From: Saposhnikovia divaricata
Taxonomy: Eukaryota; Streptophyta; Magnoliopsida; Apiales; Apiaceae
DNA: 64,000 bases
NCBI GenBank assembly: GCA_036435485.1
Contig: CM071600.1
Coordinates: 49,845,546-49,909,545, forward strand
Direction: 5' to 3'
Below, one piece after another: positions 42,181-52,249 of the stretch. Position 1 is the stretch's first letter. Every line of letters starts with the position of its first letter. The notes beneath the pieces are model-generated. The model was not told the origin of the DNA, made no database searches, and worked only from the letters and a program-made list of their open reading frames with translations. The position numbers and the translations under genes were made by a program.

Positions 42181-43604
42181 TGTTAGGTCCGATAAGATTG
42201 TAGAAGGGGGGGGGTTGAATACAATCTATACCATTTTCTCAAAATTTATTCGTTAAACAATTTTCACTTAAACGAATATTTTGTGCGGAATAATATAACA
42301 CAAATTTCAAGTTGAATATAAAAATATATTAACTTGATGGGTGTTACAAAATCAGTCCAAATGATTATCAAGTAATTAATAACTAATTAGAAAATTCAAC
42401 ATGAACTTTGCTAATTTAGTTAATAAAATCAAGATATCAATTTGTGAACTAGGAAACTTAATTCGCCAGTAGTACAAGAATCACAAGTAAACAAATTCCA
42501 ATGGATAGGATATTACAACTGAGATGAACTTGAATTTACAGAATTAAATTTGTAGGTGTTCTTGAGCTTGAGAGAGAGAGAGAATGGCTGCTGTGTGTAT
42601 TTTCTGTTATATGCTCGACTGATTTCAATCTTCTGCATTCTGCTTCCTTAAATACACAGCCATAGTCATATTACTTAGTTTAAACTGATATGACAATCAT
42701 TTTACATTAATATGACAATCGGTATGACTATCAATTGAATGTAATATGACTGTCCAGTTTAAATATGACTTTCGGTATAACAATCCAGCTCAATATGACA
42801 TTCGGTATAACTCTCCATGTCAATATAACATTCGGTATAACTCTTCATTTGAATGAAATATGACTATCCAATTGAACTGCATATGACTATCTCCTTTGAA
42901 CTGAATATGACTATCTCTTCTATAAACTGAATATGACTATCGGTATAACTATCAGTTTGATAGTTATATCATCATATTTTTCAGTTTATAATTAATTAAA
43001 TGACTTATAAAAATCATTTAACTAATTATTACTTTTTCATATTAATTCTTATTTAATTAATCTAATAATCACTTTAACAAATATATTAATTCTGATAGAA
43101 TTAATTTATTTATTAACTTAATTACTTGACTTAATCAATTAAAATAGAATTAATATAAATTCTTTAATAGTCAATACTCCGCTGAAAACCACGTAATTAT
43201 GATAAGGAACATACATTGGCATGATTTTGACGCTCGATGTACTGTCTGGTTCATGAACGACTAACTCCAATCTCTGTTCTTCATCGTGACTTTAACACTG
43301 TGGTCTTTTTATACTCTTCACTCTCATCAATCATTCGGTACTGAAATTGTTTCTTGTCACTAATAGAAATCTCTGTCTTCTTAAATGAATCCACTTTTTT
43401 CAATGCTACCTTGAGGCCTGATCAGATATCTGAATCTTCTTCCAGTGTAAAACATCAAAACTATAGATTGACTTGTTGATTTTTCTTCTCACGGTTATCA
43501 TCTTTTGAGATTCCTGTGACAGTTGATATTATTTACTTATTACAATCTAGTTTAATTGGATTAGGATCCTCGAACTACAAATAGGCTGAGTCATATGCCT
43601 TTCA
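42181..43604 (-). repeat. 5' LTR of Element 1
   Basis: 1424 bp, TGTTAGGTCC to GCCTTTCA on the plus strand. It matches 30054-31466 except for roughly a dozen substitutions, a 12-bp indel near 43329 and one base in the G run. It drives minus-strand transcription of the element. It holds the second LTR copy of the ATATGACTATC array at about 42672-42978. Confidence 0.95.
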
Positions 43605-43821
43605 GGGTGGCTGGGTGTGGATGGAGCTGTCGGGTCGGAGGCGGTGGAGGTGGTGGGCGTGGAGTCGGAGTCGTAGGCCGGGGAAGGTGGAAGTACCGTA
43701 TACTTGCAATTGAGAATAATTGAGAATTTGAGATAGTATATTTGCAATTAATTTGGATAGATAGTATATTTGCAAAATAAATTAGAAAATATAGTATTTT
43801 TAGTAATTTCTCTAAATATTA

Positions 43822-44480
43822 TTTCTACTAGCTGAATCACGGAGTCATCACTAGATTAATACTTGTTCCTCCGGATGACTTAAGGGAGTATTGTATCTTC
43901 TGTTTTGCATGTTGAAGAGCAGAGCCGGTCCTGAGATTTTGGATGCTCTGTGCAAAAAAAAAAAAGTGCCCTAATACTAATAAATTTTTTTTAACTACAT
44001 AAAATATTGAACATTAACTGAAATTTGTAAAAAAACATAACAAGTTCATAAATGAATAATTGATAAACTGAACTATTACATTGTAATTGTAAAAATATAT
44101 TTATGTGTAAGTTGTCAACCAAAAACATTTAATAACTTTAATGATATTTATAATCTACACGGTTAACAATAAAAATAATTAGTATTAGTTGAAATTTGAA
44201 AGCAAAATTGTGTGTAAGTATAATATTTTCTTATTTTGCTCAATATAATAATTTTTTAATTATTTTGACAACACCATTTTCAACTTTTTTCTCATTTACA
44301 AATTTTTTTAACCTTTAAAATTAAACTTAACTTTTTTATTTTTCAAATAAAATATACATACATATATACACCTACCTAAAAAAATGTGCCCTACTAAAAT
44401 GGAGTGCCCTGTGCGATCGAACATGTCGCACATGCTCAGGGCCGGCTCTGTTGAAGAGGAACGGATAGTTAGCATGTAAA
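43822..44480 (-). pseudogene. Relic of a second ERF gene copy, coding part deleted
   Basis: TAGCTGAATCAC near 43838-43850 matches the 3' end of the ERF gene (TACCAGCTGAATCAC at 25861). The stretch about 43874-43919 (GGATGACTTA, TTGTATCTTCTGTTTTGCAT, GTTGAAGAG) matches the ERF 5' coding end near 26613-26658 with few changes. The AP2 region between them is gone. After the hAT MITE, TTAGCATGTAAAG near 44468-44482 resembles the ERF start region. The match is by eye over short blocks. Confidence 0.6.
43920..44450. mobile_element. hAT MITE with exact 8-bp TSD
   Basis: Terminal inverted repeats CAGAGCCGGTCCTGAG and (reversed) CAGAGCCGGCCCTGAG match at 15 of 16 positions. Identical TTGAAGAG flanks lie at 43912-43919 and 44451-44458. 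531 bp, AT-rich interior, no coding capacity. The TIR sequence is a common plant hAT type. It interrupts the ERF relic. Confidence 0.92.
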
Positions 44481-44491
44481 GTAGTTATAAG

Positions 44492-44720
44492 TAGAGGTGG
44501 CCAAACGGGCGGGTTGGCCCGGCTCAACCGCCACCCGTCCCGCCAAAAACCCGTCTCAACCTGGCACGCCACGAGCCGGTTCAAACTCGGCACAGACCGT
44601 GTGTATTAACATGCCGTTCACGAGTCCATAATTTATAAACCGTGACAAACCCTGCACGGCACGCCTAACCCGTCCAACCCGTTCAACTTGTAACTCGCCC
44701 AGCCCGGCACGTTCAACGCG
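44492..44720. mobile_element. hAT-like end fragment (GC-rich arm)
   Basis: Begins TAGAGGTGGCCAAACGGG, a hAT-type end, and continues with degenerate GGCCCGGCTC, CCCGTC and CGGCACG repeats. The other end was not found in the AT-rich sequence to its right, so it is probably truncated. Confidence 0.55.
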
Positions 44721-45194
44721 TTTTATTTTAAATTTAAAAGTAATGGATTTATTTTTTACTAAATTAATTAATTCAATAAATTGATTTATCCAATATAATT
44801 ATATACACTCATCTTATTTTTTAATATAAATATAAATACAATAAATTTTCTACGTCATTTACAATAAAATAATTTTTTACAGTATTTAGTAAAATTATAA
44901 AAAAAACATTCATGTTTTCGAATTTTTTTTATAAATATGATAAAAATTGCATATAAAATTTAAAAATAATTACATTTTAGTTGTAACAAAATCAAAATAG
45001 GTTGTAGAAATAATAAAATAAATAAAAACGAAAATGTAAAAACAAAACAATTGCATAGAAAAATGATTTTTTTTTTTGAAAAACTCAAAATTCAAACACT
45101 AGTGAAACACGGGACATCAAAATTAGAACTTTTCACGTGTGAGATTGACGGTCATGTGTTGCAATTGTACTACTTTATTCAGAAAAAACTGGTA
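44721..45194. other. AT-rich spacer
   Basis: Mostly A/T-rich. A TTCACGTGTGAGA near 45137 resembles the ERF upstream sequence near 26815, possibly more of the duplicated ERF locus. Confidence 0.4.
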
Positions 45195-45490
45195 CTCCTT
45201 CCGTCCCCTTGATTTCTTAACATGGGGTTTGGACAGGGAGAGGATATAATATTATTAAAATAAATAAAGTAGTGGGTGTAATAGTGATTTTATTATTAAA
45301 ATAAGTGAAGTAATGGGTGTTACTTCAAAAAAAGTGAAGTAATGGGTGTAATAGTGTAAAGTGTTGAAAAAATGAAGTAAAATAGTGGATGTAATAATGT
45401 ATTTTATTGTTAAAAATTAATATTTTTAGTATTGTAAAGAATTGATAGGATGTCCAAAAAAGGAAAGTGTAAAGAAATGAAAGGATTGCA
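45195..45490. mobile_element. Stowaway/mariner-like MITE remnant
   Basis: Starts TACTCCTTCCGTCCCC and contains AGGATGTCCAAAAAAGGAAA near 45448, a usual inner part of such MITEs. The right terminal repeat is missing or decayed. Inside, AAGTGAAGTAATGGGTGT is repeated in tandem (about 45302 and 45338). Confidence 0.6.
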
Positions 45491-45961
45491 TGTGTAAAGT
45501 ATAAAGAAGTTTCGTAGGGCCAGGCTCATAAATCACGATCACATATTCACATGAATGTAACATGATCCATATATTTCTTACCATGCCTCTTACTCATCAT
45601 TTAAAATTAAAAAAATAAATTATTATACATTAGTTGGTTGTTAATAGAACAGAACAACCAATGTTGAACCACCACGGTTCGATTCATCCCTACCACGTAT
45701 CAGAATAGAACAGATAATAGAATCACTATGGCAAAAAAAAAAAGGTTGGTTGTTAATGAATTGCAATATAATGAGAAGGTAGCCCAAAAATCAACTACAT
45801 TTTTTTCTTTCCGAAAAAACACAAGAAACAGTGTTTTTTGCCTGATTTTTTTTCCCATTTTAATTATATATTAATAAATAAATTTACTCATCACATTCTC
45901 ATCCTGTAACTCTCTCTTTTCTTCCCGGTGAAGAGTCTTTAAGCAAATTCCGTACTTTTTT
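45491..45961. other. Spacer, no gene seen
   Basis: No clear coding or element signature was seen. Confidence 0.5.
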
Positions 45962-48052
45962 TGTAATAACCAAAATTCTCAGAATATATTCTGTAAATTT
46001 TCTTTTATAATATAAGTCGTATTTATATTTGGAGATTTATTTGGAGAAATTTTTGAGACCATGAGATTGAGGAATTAAACACCGAGACTTTAAAACATCA
46101 ATTTGAAATTAGTTTTGAGACCGTGAGATAGAGAAAATCGGAAACGATATCTAGGAAATTCGTTCGATTAGTGCTAGTAGTAATTATTTCGAGTACCTGA
46201 AAAATGGTTATAAATTATGGAGAGCATATGGAGCTATGAGATCTTGATGGATTAGTGTATTTTAGAATTTAGATACAATTTTGAGAATATTGAGAATTAA
46301 TTTGAGAATTGATTCCAATTATTTTATTTTTTGAGAAAAATGAGTTTAATTAGAGATTTAATTATGAGAATGAGTTTTAGAGCATGAGAATATTATTTTA
46401 GACTCGAGATAACTAGAGTTTAACTATGTTAAATTCTAGTAATTTATTTTGGATTTTTGGGATTTATTCATGGATTTAATATTATTAGATTTTATTAGTT
46501 AAAAAAAATAGAAATAAGTGAATAAAAGAAAAGAAAAGTGTGGAGGAATCTAGAAACTTGAGATTGGTGGAAGTGGTGGATAAGATGAGGACATGTGTCC
46601 ATTGTATTTATATGTAAGTATAAGTAGAAGGAGTAGAGAAAAAGGGAAAAAAAAAAGAGAGAGAGAAGAAAATTGGGCAAGAAGAAAAGAGAGAAAAATT
46701 GTGAGATTTTTTTTTTTTGTAAACTATTTACTAGAAATCAAAGAGAATAGCATATACAAGCATGGGTTGAGCTTGGATTAAGGTATTAACAAGGGATTGG
46801 TGGAGTTTTAAAGAAGAAAAAGAAAAGGAGATTAGTGATTTGAAAAAGCTTGGAACTTGGAGTTTAGCTTAAGGGGAATTTTGGTATTTGTTCTTGAGTC
46901 TTAAGGAGGTATGATTCTTGTTTTCTTGAAGTTATTTATGCTTGATTATGTTTGATTATATAATTAGGGTTATGTAGAATTTGGGTTCTTGAATTTTAGT
47001 TTTAATTTGTGGAATTGGTAGTTGATTATGTATAGAGTTTAGTATGCAAATCTGTCCAGAAAATTATTAGGGTCTGCCCTGTTTTGCAAAAGGAATGCGA
47101 GCAGTTTGTGCTCTGTTCTGGGCAGTGGTCATTAAATGAAAGTTGTTTTATTTGGAGTCTATTTTGTGTAGGAGAAAACGGTGCGTCATTTGGGTTAACG
47201 AGCTAGGAGAAAATGGCATTTTACTAAAACCTGCGCAGAACAGATTATGCTCTCGGGATTCCAACTTTGGAGCTATGTTTCACCTAGTTAAACTCTATAA
47301 ATTGAATTGAAATTTTTATTGAGAATAAAGGAAGGAATTATAGAGATTTCAGAAAAAGATTTGTGCGAAAATATGGACTTTTCAATCTATTAAAATTGTT
47401 AGAGTAGAATGTGTATAGTGGCATTTTAAATTTCAGATTGGTTGCTAATGAAGTTGGTTATTGTTTATGATTGGTAAGTGTGTTATAAGTATATTTGTGA
47501 CTTGATGAACTAAATGAAAAATGTGTGAGCGAGTCGGGAACTTGATAGTTTCCTTGGCTTTTGATTGGTGGTTGTGTTTGATGTTTGGAGACTGACATGG
47601 GCCTAATGTGATTGTTTGGTATTTTTTTGGATAGTCCGTGAAACGAATAGGTCATTCCGAATTTTCGTTAGAAACAAATATATAAATAAGAGCTATTATT
47701 AAGATCAAGTTTAAAAGGAAGTTGCGTGGTATATATATAAGGGTTGTTAATATAAGAGGAAGCTAAGTAGTTAACTTTGAGAGAAATTAAGAAGTGAATT
47801 AGAGACAAAGTTGTTAAATAGAATTGCGAAAGTAATTGTTCGACTCAGAACTTTACTTGAGTTAAACTTGGGTTGAGATTAAATATATTACTAACGTGAG
47901 ATATATTATTCTGTTCTTCTAGAGCCTAATCTATTTGGAGGACTTTCACACTGAAACGCGAAAATAGACTTACTCTTTGTTGCTTTCTTTTATTAAATAG
48001 CTAAGGACTCCAGGCAAGTTTACTACCCTCTTTCTACTTAGAGAATGCTCTT

Positions 48053-49107
48053 TGAAAGGCAGAGTGTGTAAACTTGTAACACTATAACTAATGTAACTCA
48101 AACTAAAGGAAAAGATATTTAACCAGAAGACAATCAAGAACAAGAAGTCACAAGAAATCAACACTAAATGAAGACAAGGTAATTGATACAATTCAACATG
48201 TTAACTATGATCAATCCAAGAAGAAATCATTGAGAGAAGTTCAAGTCAAAGTTGTTCATGCCTCAGTGATTTGGAAAGCCAAGAATCAAGATCATAACTA
48301 TCAGTATCAATAAGACCAATTGATTTCAAGTGAACAAGAAGGAAAGCAAATATTGGAAAGCCACATTTCTAATTGGATATGGTAATTTATTCAAGAAGCA
48401 AAAACCCTATCAAGACTAGTCACTTATGAACCAGACTGTTGCATCAAGTGTCAGGACATTGATAGCAAGTTTTTGTCAGTAATAAAGATCCATATTCAAG
48501 AGCTTAGTGAAGAATAAAGAAGACATGAAGATATCACAAGTTCGAGATGTGCATTGAAGTTTCAAGTTGAAGACCAGAATATTTTCTAAGTACTAAATAT
48601 TCTAGATAGCCAAGTAGAAGTTTCTAAGTAGAAGTTCTACTTAGAACTTCGAGATGGCTAAGTAGAAATTCTCAAGTAGAAGTTCTACTTAGAGTGCAGC
48701 TTCAACATGACACATGGCATCTTCTGATTGGCAGATTTCCAAGCTTTCAAGATAAGGCAAGAATTATGTGGACATCATTGGGCCACGTACATCTTAGTCT
48801 TTGAAGACTACAGGACATAGATTACATGTAGTATAAATAGAAGTACTTGTGTAATGTTTTAGTTAGTGAGCAATTCTTGAGAAAAACACAAGAGAAAGAG
48901 AGAGAGTGCATTCACAGAGCTTAGTATCATTCACTTCTCTCTGAACTTCTGTTATACTTTGTAATGAATGTTGTAGCAACCCTTTCAAGTTATATATAAG
49001 ACATATATTCCTTGAATCTGTGTGTTCATTTATTGCATTGTATTTATTGCTTCTCATATTCGAAAAGTTGTATTCACCCCCCCTCTACAACACATTTGGA
49101 CCTAACA
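48053..49107 (+). repeat. 5' LTR of Element 2
   Basis: 1055 bp, TGAAAGGCAGAGTG to TTGGACCTAACA. TATA box TATAAATA at about 48831-48838. Near 48600-48705 a cluster of AAGTAGAAGTTCTACTTAGA palindromes belongs to the element's motif vocabulary. It is almost identical to the 3' LTR. Confidence 0.96.
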
Positions 49108-49121
49108 ATTGGTATCAGAGC
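49108..49121 (+). other. Primer binding site of Element 2 (initiator tRNA-Met)
   Basis: ATTGGTATCAGAGC directly after the 5' LTR, the same site as in Element 1. Confidence 0.95.
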
Positions 49122-49599
49122 TATATGTTTAACATACAAAACATAGATCCTTGTGTTGAGTAGAAGAATCGTGAGTTTTCATTTTTCAGATCTACTTTTC
49201 ATTTTCTCGAAAAGTGTGTTTTAATTCGTTGGTAGTGAAAACTCATCTGAAAAATTATTTAAATACTCCAGGTGTGATTATTTAGCTTGGGTGTATTTTA
49301 ACTAATTTTTGTGAATTTATCTGGGTTCGTTCATATTTGGTGTTCTTGAGTGTTCATCATCTGTTCTTATCAAAGAAGACAACCCAACAACTTTTTGATC
49401 TCCTTTTCAAAAGTAAAAGAATAAAAAAAGGTGGTTTTGGACTTTTTAATTTGCTTTATTCGGCCGAAAGTATACAGACATACTCAGTACCTAGCATGTG
49501 GGTTAGGTGGGTTAGGTGAGTAAAGCATTCAAAGTCAAAAGGTGTTAAAGAGATAATATTGTTTATTCAATATTAAAGTAATCTGCAGAAAAATTATTC

Positions 49600-49765
49600 T
49601 AAGGCAAAATTTCTACATAGAATTTCTACTTGAGAATTTCTACATAGAATTTCGACTTGGACAATTTCTACTTGGTGATTTCGACTTGAGCAAAATTTCT
49701 ACTTAGAGAAATTTCGACTTAGGCAAAAGTTCTACATAAATATTCTACATAGCCTAGTCTTGGGT
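49600..49765 (+). repeat. TTTCTACTT/TTTCGACTT array in the leader of Element 2
   Basis: About ten near-tandem units of AATTTCTACATAG, AATTTCTACTTG or AATTTCGACTTG, ending 30 bp before the gag ATG. The TTCGACTTG variants are the same words as in the spacer array at 55876-56745. Confidence 0.85.
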
Positions 49766-49795
49766 ACTTAGAAACTTTTAGTGACCAGAATTGAG

Positions 49796-52249
49796 ATGGC
49801 TCCTAAAAATGCATTCAAGATCCCAATGTTCAACAAAGATCACTATGAAGAATGGGTTTTCAGAATGAGACTATATCTAGAGACTGTTAACCCTGAATAT
49901 CTGGAAGTCCTTGACAAGGGTAAATTTGTCCCAATGGTAGTTATTCCTTCACATACGGAAGGAGGAGTGGTTATACCACCTCGGTCTGAGCCTAAAAAGG
50001 TCTCGGAGTTTTCGGATGCTGATAAGGAACAAATAGCTTTTGATACTGCCGTTCGACAAACCTTGATGGAATCTCTTGATCATGAAATGTTCAACATAGT
50101 CAAAGGTCTGACTACAGCGAAGAAGATTTGGGACAAGATAGAAGTTGTCATGGAAGGATCTGCAGAGGTCAGAAGCAACAAAACACTCATACTCAAGATG
50201 GAGTATGACACCTTTAGAATAAGGAAAGGAGAAGGCATAACAGATGTCTACCTACGATTCAGTCAGTTGGTATTGGATTTGAATCTGAGAGGTGTAACTC
50301 TCCCCATGGTTGAGACTAATACGAGATATCTGAGGAACCAGCCAAAAAGCATTGAACATAGGGTCTACGCAATAAGAGAAACCAGAGATTTGCATACAAC
50401 TTCTCTGGAAGAATATTATGGAATATTAAAGACCTATGAGCTGGAAACTCTTCAAGATCAAGCATGGGACAATGATTCAAAGGGAAAAGAAAGTGCATCA
50501 GGATTAGTTGCTGATGAGGAAGAGTCTAAGAAGGCAATGGTTGCAGCAAAGCCTAAATCATCACTTGCACCACATCAAGTTGATAATGATGACGAGTGCG
50601 CATCTGACAGTGATGATGACTACTACACCCAAGAATAGCTGGACAACATGGACGATAGTGTCGTGGCATACATGGCAAGGAAGTTCAGCAACATGAGATT
50701 TAGAAAGAGCAACCGACCACAGAGAAAATCTTCATCTTATTATCGGGCTGCTAAGGGTGGTGGTAGTTCGTCAGGCTACAAAGGAAAAGGCAAGAATACC
50801 AGCTACAAATCTCCTTTGGATTTCAAAATGAAGTTCAAATGCTATAATTGTGGTGAAGCTGGACACTTTGCCTCGGACTGCAAAAAGCCTAAACAGACTT
50901 ATCCAAAAGAAACATTTGAAGCTCTCAAAAGCAACTATGAAGCACTGTTGAAGGAAAGACATGGAAAACGAGCTTTATTGGTTACAGAAGGAAGAGCTTG
51001 GGATGATTCAGATGAGGAAGATGTTACTCATGTAGCAAACTTTGCCCTCATGGCTGAGACATCGGAGGAACCAGAGGTACCAGTTCTGACTCTTAAAGTA
51101 GAAATGTCTATTGATGATTATAAAGAACAGAACGGGGCTCTTAGTGAAGAGATCTATATGTTGTGCAAAAGCCTAGACTCTTCTCAAAAGGAACAGAAAA
51201 CACTTGTTGCCAAATGCAGAATGCTTGAGGCAAAAGTGGAAGAGCTAGAGGCTGCTTGCACTGTAGATACTTCTCTAAGAGACTTTATTAAATCTCTGGA
51301 ACACAAGCTCGTCCTTAAGGAAGAAGTAGAAGCATGTCTTAGGAACAATCTAGCTGAGTTAGAAACAAAATGCGAAGCTTACAAACTAGCTGCTAGTAAA
51401 GTATATGTAGATAATGGCACATTTAAGAAAATAACTGGAGTAGGTATAGGACTTGATTATTCTGACCTTCCTAAGAAAGAAGGAAAGAGACCTATTGACC
51501 CTAGTTCCAGTGACCTTAAACAGGAAACACCTAGAATTCTTAAATCGGCTGTCAAACCTATCTACAAACATCTTGTTCCTAGAATAGAAGAAGAAGAGAC
51601 TGAATTGATAGCTAGATATGAGATTGAGATGGAAGATCGCCAGAAAGAACAACCTGTAACTCCTATCAAACAAGTTAAAATCAATTTCCCTAGAGATGAA
51701 TCTAGACTGGGATTAGGAGCTAAGGCTGTTAAACAACAAGGAAAGAGAGAGAAAGGCATAAAAGAGGTTAAGGCTGAATGAATAAAGAAAGCATGTTATC
51801 ATTGTAAATCTACTGAACATCTTTCTTATGCATGCAAAGCTAACATGAATGTTCCTGCTGCACATGCCATGCCTGCTACACATACAATGAATAATCTGCA
51901 TCAGAATCATGCACAGTGTGGTCAACCTAATTGTATGTCATGCACTTTTAACATCATGCAAACTTTTGTGCATTTAATGAATGCATCTAGCCAGTCATGC
52001 TCAAATACTGTTGCTAGTTCAAATATCAAGAAAAAGTATGGTAGAGCCAAGACTGTCAGTCCTCCTAAAGTTAGGAGTGACAAACCTTCTCCTAAGACTG
52101 ACAAATCTGTCAAGTCTGAGAAAGGAAAGGAGATAGTCGAAAGCTCTAGTAATGTGAAGAAAAGTGCATCTCCTGTTGTTAAAACTGTTGATTCTCGATC
52201 TTATCGAAAAGCCGGGCCCAATCAAAGTTGGGTTCCGAAGAATGTCTAA
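49796..52249 (+). pseudogene. gag: gag of Element 2, two nonsense codons
   Basis: ATG at 49796 (MAPKNAFKIPMFNKDHYEEW). One frame runs through to the stop at 52247-52249 but is interrupted by TAG at 50636-50638 and TGA at 51779-51781. The capsid-like N-terminal region covers about the first 280 codons. The first zinc knuckle CYNCGEAGHFASDC is near 50840-50880. A coiled-coil region follows. A second knuckle CYHCKSTEHLSYAC sits just after the TGA, then a CGQPNCMSC cluster near 51916-51940, also present in Element 1. Both stops are single changes from sense codons by C-to-T (CAG to TAG, CGA to TGA would fit), as expected from methyl-cytosine decay; the ancestral codons are inferred. The last 22 bases overlap pol in another phase. 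Confidence 0.88.

Larger units (their letters stand above)
30054..43604 (-). mobile_element. Sirevirus-type Copia LTR retrotransposon, Element 1
   Basis: 13,551 bp, bounded by TG...CA LTRs and the exact 5-bp duplication GGGTG (30049-30053 and 43605-43609). Transcription order on the minus strand: 5' LTR (43604-42181), PBS, gag, pol (protease, integrase, RT, RNase H), spacer array, 1066-aa extra ORF, PPT, 3' LTR (31466-30054). The integrase-before-RT order defines Copia. The long extra ORF and iMet PBS fit the Sirevirus (SIRE1/Maximus) lineage. About a dozen substitutions, a 12-bp indel and a G-run difference separate the LTRs by eye, so it is young but older than Element 2. Pol is defective (see that entry). 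Confidence 0.93.
29260..43812. mobile_element. MULE-like non-autonomous element interrupted by Sirevirus 1
   Basis: Identical TAAATATTA 9-mers lie at 29251-29259 and 43813-43821. The left end begins GAGG and soon has AAATTACTAAAA; the reversed right end begins GAGAAATTACTAAAAATAC. Both continue into thin A/T-rich arms with TTTGCAA. Without the Copia insertion it is about 1 kb. Its middle (29920-30053 and 43610-43700) is strikingly GC-rich, GGAGG/GTCGG-repetitive sequence, as expected if it had captured a host fragment (Pack-MULE-like). That last point is inference. Confidence 0.6.

Noticed and set aside
50640..52249. Separate genes for the second and third gag pieces of Element 2
   Set aside because: They are in the same frame as the first piece and separated only by single stop codons, so they are parts of one broken gag.
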